From Populus alba (lineage: Eukaryota > Streptophyta > Magnoliopsida > Malpighiales > Salicaceae): a stretch of DNA of 64,000 bases. Below the pieces are notes generated by a model. The model saw nothing but the letters and a program-made list of their open reading frames with translations, searched no databases and was not told the origin of the DNA. The stretch is taken from NCBI RefSeq assembly GCF_005239225.2, contig NC_133289.1, positions 5,773,501 through 5,837,500 on the forward strand. The letters are read 5' to 3'. Below, piece by piece: positions 26,601 to 36,844 of the stretch. Each line of letters begins with the position of its first letter. Position 1 is the stretch's first letter. The translations under genes were made by a program, and so were the position numbers.

Positions 26601-27292
26601 AATAAATATTTTCCAAAAAAGGGTTTTGTTTTCATGCATACGGCCTAGTCTCTCCAATATATATATATATAAATATTATAACATCATATTTTCACACAAC
26701 AAAGAAAATTTTCAAAACAATATATGTATTAGCATGCATTTTGGCTTTAATAACCAGTTTATTTAAGCCATGAGAACTAGGCCAATATTTCAAAAAAAAT
26801 CAAAAATCTTTTTTTTTTTTGTTGTTTTCTTTTAGTATTTGGGATTACGAATTTATACGTAAAACGTATTCCTAAATATTATTAATGAAATTTTGGTATG
26901 GACGTTAGAACGGTTAGGATTTTACCCGATAAGATAAAGCCTTTCTTACCGAGGAGGATTTTTCTTGAACCATAGACAGACCAACATCTAGGAAAACACG
27001 AAAATACCTTAGTTTTTATCAGACAATAAAACAATGCAGCTTACCTTAGGTAGGGCGTATTTGGGGTGCTAATACCTTCCCTTTACGCAACCAGTCCCCG
27101 TACCCGATCTCTGAGACCAGTTAGGGTTCCTAGTGACCAAAATACTAGGTGGCGACTCCCGTTCCATTTTTTACCAATAAAAGACTATTTTTTTTGTATC
27201 CCTATAGATATATATAGATTTACATGGTAGATTAAGAAAATGGAAACAAACATATAGTTTTTTCGCCGCGACGCCGCACACGTGCGACAGAA

Positions 27293-27310
27293 TGGCGACT
27301 CCACTGGGGA
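27293..27310 (+). other. Primer binding site of the retrotransposon
   Basis: TGGCGACTCCACTGGGGA begins three bases after the LTR end. It starts with TGG, complementary to the CCA tail of a tRNA, and resembles the tRNA-Arg-type site of Ogre elements; the exact tRNA is inferred, not checked. Confidence 0.75.
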
Positions 27311-27801
27311 CCTTGTAGACTAAGCTTTGTTTTGTCTGATTTATTTGTGTGTTTGTGTGTTTATTGTTAATATGCCTGTCCTTTTTATTTGAGTATTTAT
27401 TTTATTTTATTCTACTCATATTATTCATGCATTCTATACAATTGTCTCATGCATCACTTGCTTTAATTTTGAAAAGCACACACAAACTTTAAGTTAAGTG
27501 GGGAATTAGCGATTTACCCTAAGACTATTGGTCAGGGTTTAAATGCGTGAAACACCCAACTCATATCTGAGTGCCTGCTTGGTAATGGTGGGCATACGTG
27601 TCTTAACTGTTCCTTGCAACGCCCCCATACTTCTTTACGAAGAACGTCACTGGGCAGATATGAGACCCTTCAAGACCAGATAGAAAAACTACCCACTCTC
27701 ACTTGATAATTAGAGCTTGTCCTTAGGTTGTGAATCTTACTTTCATTTTGCATCACGATTAATAATTTGAATTCATCAACCCAGGTTTTTGAGCTGAAAT
27801 C

Positions 27802-30114
27802 ATGACTAAGTACCTCTCTTTCCAAGAATATGGACAAGAGTCTGAGTTGGCTCAGATTGCCGAAGGAAAATGCCCAAGAATCGATACTAGTGGTTTACCA
27901 TGCATTACCAAGGTAAATCACATGGTTAACGACTTAGGAAAGTTGCTGCCTATCATGGAATATGTCGACGAGACTTTGTTTGAAAGGAGATATGGGAGAA
28001 TTGCACAGATAATGAGGTTACCTGTACAAGCAGCGACGATCAAAGCCCTTCTGAGTTTTTGGGATCCCAGTTATCGATGCTTTACCTTCGGAAACATCGA
28101 TATGACACCCACCTTGGAAGAATATGAGAGAATCCTGGATTTTCCAAATGACAGCTGCAGAATCTACCGCCGACGCAGATTTGAAGACACAGCTTCGGAA
28201 GTAGTCAGTTTATTAGGCTTAGGAAAGATCAATCAGTGTAGAGTTGCTGAAGGGGGTTTTAAATGGAAGATTATTGAAGCCCGAATGAAGAAAAATGCCG
28301 AAGAAGGCAAGTTGGGGGACGAACGATATAGGTTGGTGGCCTTTGCCATTTTCGGGCTAGTGTTGTTCCCTTCTGAAACTGGGGTCGTCAGTTTAGAAGC
28401 CGCGAGTGTTTTCATCGAATATGAGCATGACCGGATCAATCCTTCCTCAGCCATCTTGGGGGAAACCATGTTATCGCTTAATCACTGTCGAACACATGGA
28501 AAAGGAGCTATGAGATGTTGCGTCCCTATGTTATACCTATGGATAATCAGTCATATCGAAGCACCAAGAGACATTTTCAACAACTTTTGGTGGTTTGACT
28601 TGCGACCGTTAAAGATTACCATAGATGAGACTTGGAAGAATTGGGATGAGAAGGCATGGAGGGATAAGTATGCAGCATTGCCAAGTAGCAACTTCAAATG
28701 GAAAGCGCCGTGGATGAACAACGCTATTTGCACAATGAGCTGCGGAAGCAAGAGATGGGTTCCTTTGATTGGTGTAACCGGTTACATCGGCTATGCACCC
28801 GCCCTCGTAACAAGGCAGTTGGGCGGAATGCAATATACGCCAAGAACCTCGGGTTTAGCTGATTTCATTGGGTTATTCAAGCACCAACCGTTCATCAAAG
28901 AAATGGAGCTTATCCGACAGGATTGGGAAAGACCCGTGAGGGTGAAAAGAGAAGAAGGAAGCAGTTTTGAAACCTCATTCAGCCATAATTATATAGTCTG
29001 GAGGAATGAAGATTTTTCTGAAGTAAAGGGTCTGTCTACACAAGAACAGTCTGAGGCAGCTATGGAACCACAGAAAAGGAAAAGAAAGGATGATGAGGAA
29101 GATCTAAGAAAGCAGTTAGATCAGTGTATAATGGAACTCAATAAAAGTAAGGGGCGACAGCAACTGTTAGAGAACCAGCTAGAGGAGGAAAATACGATGA
29201 GAGTTTTTCTGAATCAGCGGTTAGAAAAACAAGAGAAGCAGCTAATGTCTCTAAAGGAATGGCAGAAAAGGGCTGAGGTAGCTGAAGAGATAACAACAGG
29301 AGTCCAGGCTGAGTTGAGGAGTCGAATAACTAATTATGACGAGTTGGTCAAGAAGTATGGGATAGCAGAAAAAGAATTGGCTAAGGTTAAGAGGGCAACA
29401 AAAGGCGTGAATGTTGATAAGGAGACGATGGACTCTTTGAAGAAGGGAAGGAAACTTCTTTTAAAGAAAATAGAAGTTGAAAAGGAGAAGAATTGTCTAG
29501 CCAACCTCGATACAGAAGAAGAAAGAAAGGTTAGAACTCAATACATGGTACAACTAGAGGAAGAAAGAAATGCGAGAAGGGTCGCTGAGTCTGACATGAG
29601 AGATTACCAGAAGAGAGCTGAATCTTCAAAAGGAAGAATGAGGGCTTTACAATCGGAAATCGAGGTACGAGAAGAAGAGTTAAGGGAGTTGAGAAGACAC
29701 TACTTCGAGATGGAAGAGGAAATGAGTAAGGCTAAGCAAGAGCGTCAAGAATGCCAGGACTACATGGATAGCTTTGCAGTTCAAATCAATTCCAAAATAG
29801 CAGAGCTGGATATCAAAAAGGAAGAGCTACAGAGGACAAGAGATAAGCTGGCACAATCAGAGGATATGGTGCGAGTATTGAAAAGAAGCAACGAAGCCTT
29901 AGGAGCCAACAACGAAGCAATAATCGGAGATAACACTGTATTCCATGATAAGATAAGACATATGTCAAAACAGGTTGAGCACGTAGCCCGTTGTGCGGAA
30001 AGGTTGCAACAGCAAGCCACCGAAGTTGGAAGTGATGGTTCAAAGTATAGAGAATACATGGGGGCCATGGTCTGTTTTATTAGGGATTTAGCTAATAGGG
30101 GAAATGCCTTTTAG
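27802..30114 (+). CDS. Ogre-type ORF1 protein (plant mobile-domain-like plus coiled coil)
   Basis: An uninterrupted 770-codon frame between the primer binding site and gag. Residues about 20-400 (for example ERRYGRIAQIMRLPVQAATI, then FWDPSYRCFTFGNIDMTPTL and LEEYERILDFP) match the DUF7745/plant-mobile-domain-like region seen in ORF1 of Tat/Ogre elements. A basic linker (PQKRKRKDDEE near residue 425) leads into some 330 residues of Lys/Glu/Arg/Gln-rich heptads predicted to be a long coiled coil. The function of ORF1 in these elements is not established. It is entirely open, unlike the pol part of the same copy. Minus-strand open frames across it are shadows. Confidence 0.85.
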   Translation: MTKYLSFQEYGQESELAQIAEGKCPRIDTSGLPCITKVNHMVNDLGKLLPIMEYVDETLFERRYGRIAQIMRLPVQAATIKALLSFWDPSYRCFTFGNIDMTPTLEEYERILDFPNDSCRIYRRRRFEDTASEVVSLLGLGKINQCRVAEGGFKWKIIEARMKKNAEEGKLGDERYRLVAFAIFGLVLFPSETGVVSLEAASVFIEYEHDRINPSSAILGETMLSLNHCRTHGKGAMRCCVPMLYLWIISHIEAPRDIFNNFWWFDLRPLKITIDETWKNWDEKAWRDKYAALPSSNFKWKAPWMNNAICTMSCGSKRWVPLIGVTGYIGYAPALVTRQLGGMQYTPRTSGLADFIGLFKHQPFIKEMELIRQDWERPVRVKREEGSSFETSFSHNYIVWRNEDFSEVKGLSTQEQSEAAMEPQKRKRKDDEEDLRKQLDQCIMELNKSKGRQQLLENQLEEENTMRVFLNQRLEKQEKQLMSLKEWQKRAEVAEEITTGVQAELRSRITNYDELVKKYGIAEKELAKVKRATKGVNVDKETMDSLKKGRKLLLKKIEVEKEKNCLANLDTEEERKVRTQYMVQLEEERNARRVAESDMRDYQKRAESSKGRMRALQSEIEVREEELRELRRHYFEMEEEMSKAKQERQECQDYMDSFAVQINSKIAELDIKKEELQRTRDKLAQSEDMVRVLKRSNEALGANNEAIIGDNTVFHDKIRHMSKQVEHVARCAERLQQQATEVGSDGSKYREYMGAMVCFIRDLANRGNAF

Positions 30115-30437
30115 AAGTAGCAATGTATAGGACTTCTCTTTTCCATTATTGTTTTGTATGAGCAAATTTTGTTATAAGAAGTCCATGACGTATTTCCTTT
30201 CGTAATGTGTTGAGTAAGCCACTATGATAAGAACTTGGCAAACCCTCCTTCATGGTAATCAGGTCAACTCAGAAATCTCGTTTAAAGGTTACGAAAGTCA
30301 TGGATCAGCTCATAATACACATTACATATGCATCGCATTCTCATCGCACATTTTGTTTTTAATTCATCATATGCATCGCCAGATCGTGAAGCATAGGTCC
30401 CATATCCAGAGTCCACCAAACCCGGTCCAGATCAAGA

Positions 30438-32855
30438 ATGGAAAACGAAGAAAGAGCTCAATTAGAGTCGCACTACCAGACCGAGTTGGAATCTGTGAAA
30501 AATGAAGTTTCTCGACTGACCAATCTGCTGGAGCAACTTTTAAGAACCAAGAATGGAGAGGGAACGTCTACCCAACCACCTATAGGAGCACCGTCAGTTC
30601 ATGTCCCGGGGTTATCTCAAAACTTGGGGGCAGATTCAGCGACGGGGCAACACTTTACACCTGCTATTCCCATTCAGCCCCCTCAAGCTCACATCACTGT
30701 AGATTTAACAGCCGAGGGGCCTTCCGATAATAGGCCCACTGATTTTGTGAACGATGACAAGATATCCGCATTAGAAGAAAGGTTAAGAGCAGTCGAGGGA
30801 AATGATTGGTTTGACCCCATGCGAGCGTCGGAAATATGCTTGGTACCTAACCTCACGGTACCAAAAGATTTTAGGATACCAGAGTTTATAAGGTACACTG
30901 GGTTGGAATGCCCAAACACTCACCTTCGATCTTATTGCAATAAGATGGCTGAAGTGATTTATGACGATAAGTTAATGATCTACTTTTTCCAAGACAGTCT
31001 ATCGGGATCTGCGCTAAGTTGGTATATGAGGCTGGATAATGTCAAGATTAAGAAATGGAAGGACTTAGTGGAGGCTTTCCTAAAGCAATACAAGTTCAAT
31101 TTGGAAATTGCGCCAGATCGAACGAGCCTCATGTCAATGGAAAAGAGAAGCCAAGAGTCAGTGAGGGCTTATGCGCAAAGATGGAGGGACGAGGCCACGC
31201 ATGTGCAACCACCTTTGATAGAAACGGAGATGGTGACTTTGTTCGCCAATACATTCAAGGCACCCTATTATGAGCATTTAATGGGTAGCTCATCTCAACA
31301 TTTCTTTGATGTTGTACGTGTGGCGGAAAGGATAGAGCAAGGAATTAAAGCAGGGCGCATAGTAGAGCCTTTAGAGAAGAAAGGTTTTATGGGAAGGAAA
31401 AGAGAAGGGGACGTTAACAATTTGGAAGGCGGGTACAAAGGCAAGAAAGTAAATTCCACAGCCCACAGCACCTACCCTCAATTCCCACGTGTAAACTTTA
31501 ACCAATCTTTTTCACCTAACCGAATAAATAACCAACCAAACTACCAAAATCACTACCAAAGACCCCACTCAGGATACACTCCAGAACAACTGCCACCGTT
31601 ACCCATGCCTTTGAAGGACATGTATGCCAAACTTTTGAGCATTGGACAAGTAGCTCCTATCCCTACACTACCACTGCAACCACCATTCCCAATTTGGTAC
31701 AAGCCCGATTTGACTTGCGAGTACCATGGGGGTAATCCCGGGCATGGGATTGAAACCTGTTATGCATTCAAGAAGAGGCTATTGGAGCTTATTAAGTTGG
31801 GTTGGGTATCCTTCGAAGACAAGCCCAATGTCAATTCAAACCCATTGCCTAAACATGCTCCAAATAGTGGTGGAATAGGCATGATCGAAGTGGGAAATCA
31901 AGGCAAGGTGTTGAAGGTGTCGAAGAAAAGATTGTACGACATGTTAGTACAATCAGGATTTCTAGAGGCAAAGGTGGTAAGGCAATTGGAGGGAGATGAA
32001 TACTGTGAGTTTCACGGAAGAGACGGACATCACATTGGTGATTGCGCCGAGTTTTGCGAAAAGATCGCAAAAATGTTGAAGATGGGACAATTGAGGATTG
32101 AACCCATGGAGAGCAAGTGTGAGGTGAGCATGATGGAAGGTGAAGATGAGATGGCAGGAGTTTGCAGGGTCCAACAGACTGCTAATGGGCCCCCAAGGCT
32201 TATATTGATTAAACCGTCTTGCATAAGAGAGAATCACAATGCCATACCGTATAATTATGGGTATGCATCTAACATTCGAACGCCTCTTCCTTTGTTCCAG
32301 ACAGAGATAGGTGGTTTGACCAGGAGTGGTCGCTGCTTTACGCCTGAAGAATGGAGGAAGGAAAAGGGTAAAGAAGTGGTCGATCTGGACAAAGCACTAG
32401 AAGTCAATAAGCCGATAACAGAAGAGGAGTCGAATGAGTTTCTAAAGTTGATCAAGCATAACGAATATTGCATAGTGGATCAACTAAAAAAGACTCCAGC
32501 TCGGATCTCCCTTATGTCTCTGATACTCAGCTCTGAGCCGCATCGAAATGCCTTGCAAAAGGTATTGAATGAGGCATATGTACCCCAGGACATTGAGCAC
32601 AAAACCATGGAGCATTTAGTGGGGAGGATCCATGCAACTAATTACCTCTACTTCACGGCTGATGAGCTTGATGCTGAAGGTACCGGACACAACAAGCCTT
32701 TATACATTACTGTTAGGTGCAAAGACTGCCTCATAGGGAAGGTGCTCGTCGATAATGGCTCGTCCCTCAACGTGTTGCCAAAGCACATTCTGGAGGAAAT
32801 GCAATTGATGAATCCCATATGCAAGCCAAGTACTATGAATAGCCAGAGCATATGA
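30438..32855 (+). CDS. Retrotransposon gag and start of aspartic protease
   Basis: An 805-codon frame. An N-terminal heptad segment (residues 3-40) is followed by a Retrotrans_gag domain at about 150-260 (MIYFFQDSLSGSALSWYMRL, KKWKDLVEAFLKQY). Two zinc-knuckle-like motifs follow, at residue 427 (C-X2-H-X5-H-X4-C) and 523 (C-X2-H-X4-H-X4-C), with His replacing the usual second Cys; this variant is common in Tat/Athila gag proteins. The protease active-site region VDNGSSLNVLP is at residues 771-781. The frame stops at 32855, but protease-like sequence continues at once in another frame, so a frameshift lies near 32846. Gag forms the particle; the protease would process the polyprotein. Confidence 0.85.
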   Translation: MENEERAQLESHYQTELESVKNEVSRLTNLLEQLLRTKNGEGTSTQPPIGAPSVHVPGLSQNLGADSATGQHFTPAIPIQPPQAHITVDLTAEGPSDNRPTDFVNDDKISALEERLRAVEGNDWFDPMRASEICLVPNLTVPKDFRIPEFIRYTGLECPNTHLRSYCNKMAEVIYDDKLMIYFFQDSLSGSALSWYMRLDNVKIKKWKDLVEAFLKQYKFNLEIAPDRTSLMSMEKRSQESVRAYAQRWRDEATHVQPPLIETEMVTLFANTFKAPYYEHLMGSSSQHFFDVVRVAERIEQGIKAGRIVEPLEKKGFMGRKREGDVNNLEGGYKGKKVNSTAHSTYPQFPRVNFNQSFSPNRINNQPNYQNHYQRPHSGYTPEQLPPLPMPLKDMYAKLLSIGQVAPIPTLPLQPPFPIWYKPDLTCEYHGGNPGHGIETCYAFKKRLLELIKLGWVSFEDKPNVNSNPLPKHAPNSGGIGMIEVGNQGKVLKVSKKRLYDMLVQSGFLEAKVVRQLEGDEYCEFHGRDGHHIGDCAEFCEKIAKMLKMGQLRIEPMESKCEVSMMEGEDEMAGVCRVQQTANGPPRLILIKPSCIRENHNAIPYNYGYASNIRTPLPLFQTEIGGLTRSGRCFTPEEWRKEKGKEVVDLDKALEVNKPITEEESNEFLKLIKHNEYCIVDQLKKTPARISLMSLILSSEPHRNALQKVLNEAYVPQDIEHKTMEHLVGRIHATNYLYFTADELDAEGTGHNKPLYITVRCKDCLIGKVLVDNGSSLNVLPKHILEEMQLMNPICKPSTMNSQSI

Positions 32856-33735
32856 TGGCTCACCTAGGCCAATACTTGGGACTTTAGAAGTGGAGCTATA
32901 TGTGGGACCGCAAATGTTCCTAGTGACACTTCAGGTTATGGATATCCACCCTTCCTATAGTATGTTGTTGGGAAGACCTTGGATCCACGCAGCGGGGGCA
33001 GTAACTTCGTCATTGCATCAATGCCTGAAATATATCATGAATGGGATGTTGGTGACTGTCAAGGCCGAGGAGGCAATATCCATGATAAAGAATGCGGCTG
33101 TGCCTTTCATTGAAGCGGAAGATTGCCGGGATGACAATATTCATGCTTTCGAGATCGTGAACACTGACTGGGTGCCGGAGAACACCGTGTTAAGAAGGCC
33201 AAGGATCTCAGAAGCAGCCAGGATGGCAAGCCTATGTTTTTTAGAACGCGGGAATCCATGTCAATATAACTTTAACGGACGGGATACCAGAAAGGGTTAA
33301 TTCGGCAAGGATAGCAAATGCTGCCCAAAGATTTGGGTTAGGATATCAACCTAACCAAAAGGATTATCAGTGGGCTGCTGGTCGGAGAAGGGCAAGAAGG
33401 ATGGCTAGAATTAAAGAAAGAGAGCCTGAGGAAGAAAAGCTAGAAATCCCTCACCTTAGTGTATCGTTCACAAAAGCTGCATTCATAATGCAACCTGATA
33501 AAGGAGCCGGAAGCCTGGGTCTAGAACTGGCTCATATGAGCATAAACACCTTGGAGGGAAACGAGAAGAAAAGGGATGACGTGAAAGCAGTCGCGGGAAA
33601 AGAAGATGAAGTGCTGCCACAGCTGACGATCCATACGCTAGAAGAAGTCTCCGCCAAGATCGTTGTGCGCAAGCTGGCTCCAGGCGAAAAGTTTCAGAAT
33701 TGGGTGACACAAGAAGCTCCAGTGGTTTTCAAAAT
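32856..33735 (+). pseudogene. Protease C-terminal part and linker, frameshifted
   Basis: The frame 32890-33300 continues the protease (for example LEVELYVGPQMFLVTLQVMD and YSMLLGRPWIHAAGAVTSSL, the latter containing the conserved LLGRPW). It stops near 33300, and the next frame, ending 33736, carries the linker (GYQPNQKDYQWAAGRRRARR onward). At least two indels therefore separate gag from the intron. No complete protein can be read here. Confidence 0.75.
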
Positions 33736-33953
33736 GTAAACCAACTTTTGTTTGCCTTAACATGTTTTTGTCATTGCTTATGTTTGCTTTTGTTTTCTCT
33801 AGTTGACAATCAAGGCTCATGATGTCAGCTAGATTCTATATTTGTCATAGAGCCCACCTTTTTCCTTTGAATGAATGTGAGATCATGCACTTTTTCAGAA
33901 ATTGTTTTTTTATATATATATACGCATTTACACCCAGCACTTCCCGCTTTCAG
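33736..33953 (+). other. Probable spliceosomal intron between protease and RT
   Basis: Donor AT|GTAAAC at 33736 and acceptor CGCTTTCAG|G at 33953 bound 218 bases that are stop-rich, with a T-rich 3' half. Removal joins phase 2 to phase 1 and takes the upstream frame (ending EAPVVFKM) directly into the downstream frame (NPESGSPTTSHTFSIKNKWP). Ogre elements are known to carry an intron in this position that is spliced in part of the transcripts. No transcript evidence is available here. Confidence 0.7.
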
Positions 33954-35066
33954 GAATCCTGAAAGCGGATCTCCAACAACATCACATACATTTAGCATCA
34001 AGAATAAATGGCCAAACTTGAACGAGCATGTAATAGCTATGGAAGAAGAAGAGTGGGATGAAAGCAATATCAGTGAATTCACCAGGCTAGTACAACAACA
34101 AGAACAGACTTGGAAGCCTGCTCCGAGGAACTCGAAACCATCAATGTGGGCATGGTCAGTTCAAGAAAAGAGTTGAAAAATAGGTACCCTAATTACTTCT
34201 GAACAAAGGATAAAAATGATCACCTTATTACAAGAATATTCAGATGTCTTTGCTTGGTCCTATGAAGATATGCCCGGTTTGGATACAAGTATTGTAGAAC
34301 ACAAGATACCGTTGGAAGAAGGTTATAAGCCAGTCAAGCAGAAACTGAGAAGGGCCCACCCGGACGTCTGGATCAAAGGTCAGGCAGAACTCGAAAGCAT
34401 GGGATGGCTGGTTTCCTAGAAGTGGTTAGATATCCACAATGGGTATCTACAATTGTTGTGGTGCCTAAAGAAGGAAGGGAAGATTAGAGTTTGGTGTGGA
34501 TTTTCGGAATTTGAATAGAGCTAGCCCAAAGGATGATTTTCCTCTACCACACATAGATGTTTTTAGTGGATAATGCTGCCCGAAGTTTCCACTTATTCTT
34601 TATGGAATGTTTTTCAGGATACAACCAATAAAAATGGCTCTAGAGGATAAGACGAAAACAACTTTTGTCACAGCCCTTGGGGGACTTACTGCTACAAGGT
34701 CATGCCATTTGGGTTAAAAGAACGCAGGAGCAACATATCAAAGAGGCAATGGTGGACTCTATTCCACGATATGATGCACAAAGAAATTGAGGTATATGTA
34801 GATGATATGAATTGCCAAGTCCAAAAAGGACAAGATCATGTTGGAAGTTTTAAGAAAGTTATTTGAGAGGTTGAGGAAGTATGAACTAAGGCTTAATCCT
34901 GCAAAATGTTCATTCGGGGTTAAATCGGGCAAGCTGTTGGGATTTGTGGTAAGTGATAAAGGCATAGAGGTGGATCCGGATAAAGTAAGGGCCATCCAGG
35001 CCATGTCGTCCCCTAAAACGGAGAAAGAAGTAAGAGGATTCTTGGGAAGGTTGAATTACATTGCTC
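33954..35066 (+). pseudogene. Reverse transcriptase region, decayed and cut by gap
   Basis: Homology to Gypsy RT is clear but scattered over several frames: the run EYSDVFAWSYEDMPGLDTSI (about 34228), then RT core fragments, the catalytic YVDDM at 34795-34809, and the C-terminal frame from 34838 (RKLFERLRKYELRLNPAKCS; then the RNase H connection KEVRGFLGRLNYIA). Frameshifts occur near 34120, 34415, 34490 and several places between 34560 and 34830. The catalytic aspartates survive but the protein is not readable as one chain. The region ends at the assembly gap. Confidence 0.85.
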
Positions 35067-35566
35067 NNNNNNNNNNNNNNNNNNNNNNNNNNNNNNNNNN
35101 NNNNNNNNNNNNNNNNNNNNNNNNNNNNNNNNNNNNNNNNNNNNNNNNNNNNNNNNNNNNNNNNNNNNNNNNNNNNNNNNNNNNNNNNNNNNNNNNNNNN
35201 NNNNNNNNNNNNNNNNNNNNNNNNNNNNNNNNNNNNNNNNNNNNNNNNNNNNNNNNNNNNNNNNNNNNNNNNNNNNNNNNNNNNNNNNNNNNNNNNNNNN
35301 NNNNNNNNNNNNNNNNNNNNNNNNNNNNNNNNNNNNNNNNNNNNNNNNNNNNNNNNNNNNNNNNNNNNNNNNNNNNNNNNNNNNNNNNNNNNNNNNNNNN
35401 NNNNNNNNNNNNNNNNNNNNNNNNNNNNNNNNNNNNNNNNNNNNNNNNNNNNNNNNNNNNNNNNNNNNNNNNNNNNNNNNNNNNNNNNNNNNNNNNNNNN
35501 NNNNNNNNNNNNNNNNNNNNNNNNNNNNNNNNNNNNNNNNNNNNNNNNNNNNNNNNNNNNNNNNNN
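35067..35566. other. Assembly gap of 500 N
   Basis: Exactly 500 N, probably a placeholder of unknown true length. The left side is mid-retrotransposon; the right side is the first tandem unit. The missing RNase H, integrase and a 2.9-kb 3' LTR would need more than 500 bases unless the element is truncated here. Confidence 0.95.
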
Positions 35567-36844
35567 GATTACAGAAAGATGTTCTCCTTTAGTTTAAGTT
35601 GAAAAGAAAAGCTGTCAAATCCTTTGTTTCTGCCCTAATTAAGTGGTGTGCAATGCTTGCTTGCAAATGATTGGCATGGTGTCTATAGAAAAAGTTCTTA
35701 AGAACGTAGTTATAAAACTCTACTCCAAGAATAATCCAGCAGTTCTTGACAAGAAGCCTTGCATTTTCTATATATATAAAGAATAATGCATTGGATGTTG
35801 CTGGTTTTTGGGTACGCTCCTGTCTGTTCTAACTTTTTAGTCATTGGGCTAAACCAGATTTCTGGGGAGGGCTTCGTTATAGATGTTCCTTCCGGTTGGG
35901 CTTCTGATGAAATTTGTTCTAACCTTCTGATCTTCAATAAACTATATGCTCCAGGAAAGCATATATTGGACCAATTTTTAGAACATCAAAAGAAGCCAAC
36001 TAACAGAAATAATGCTCAAGAATATGATCAACATATTCCCAAGTCAGAAGACGTAATTGGTCGGTGGAAAATCAATTTGCATGGGTTCGTGCTTTGATAG
36101 ACCAGCAACTGGGTGGAGGCCAAAACACCTTTTCGAGAAGAAATGCTCTCTTCATTACTTCTTTTTCGATGCTGTTCGAGATCATAAAACAAAGTAGTAA
36201 TTTGCTCCCACAGCTTACCTCAGGTTCTATTTTGGTTACTTAAACATCAAAATTTTTGTGAACTTTGTCCAAATATATTGTATACACTCGTAAAACTTGT
36301 ATATGATTGCAAAGTAAAACTGACTACATGGAAAGGAGACCTCCATTGTTTTGATCGAAGAGTAAACTCGGAGCAAGTGGAACATAAGTTCTTGAGTTGC
36401 AATAAGAAATAGAGGTCGAACCAATAAAGCCCTAGCTCCATTGCTAGCAAAACTCTCCATTTGAGGAGAGCATTATTTCCTTTAAAGGAGCTAGGGCTAC
36501 CACCAAGAGTAAAAATTCTCTCTATTTTAAATTTATGGCGGGTACCTTTCGTTTCTTCCATGAGTGCTCTCGAGGACATGCTCAACCTTTAATTTTCCCT
36601 TTAGTTTTGAATATGGTGTTAGCATCATTTGCCATTTCCTTTTGTTTCCTTTTGTGTCCTCTATCTGGCCTACAGATGAGAGTATAAAATTATAAATAAA
36701 TATATATGTGCTCAGGAACATAACCTTTGATGGAATAACTATTCATGGCCCATAAACTACTCTTAAAAAGTAAAAACCGCCTGGCAAACAATTATTTCTG
36801 CAAATGGGCCTTTCAGGAGGACGAGCTATCAGGAAAATGATTCC

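Larger units (their letters stand above)
24421..27289 (+). repeat. 5' LTR of the Ogre-type element
   Basis: Begins TGTTGTAACC and ends GTGCGACA, matching the start (TGTTGCTACC) and end (GTGCGACA) of the solo LTR at 60429-62309. Both also share an internal block AGCTTACC(T)AGGTAGGG...GGTGCTAATACCTTCCC near their 3' ends (27040 and 62101). A TATAAAAG box lies at 25491. The half after the TATA box is GC-rich, then AT-rich, with hairpin arrays described separately. No 3' LTR is available for age estimation. Confidence 0.85.
24421..35066 (+). mobile_element. Tat/Ogre-type Ty3-Gypsy LTR retrotransposon, 5' part, decayed
   Basis: In order: a 2.87-kb 5' LTR, a primer binding site just inside it, an extra ORF1 before gag, gag, aspartic protease, a probable intron, and reverse transcriptase. 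A long LTR, an ORF upstream of gag, and an intron between protease and RT are diagnostic of the Ogre branch of the Tat lineage. The element runs into a 500-N gap, so RNase H, integrase and the 3' LTR are not seen. Frameshifts in the protease/RT part show that this copy cannot make an intact polyprotein as assembled, while ORF1 and most of gag remain open. Confidence 0.9.

Noticed and set aside
35786..36097. 103-codon open frame repeated in copies A and B (42430-42741)
   Set aside because: Protein is identical in A and B only because the DNA is; it is broken in C, has no recognised domain, and overlapping minus-strand frames are equally conserved.
36247..36585. Minus-strand 112-codon frame, also at 43270 and 49998
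   Set aside because: No family recognised; ends differ between copies and no splice structure or promoter evidence.
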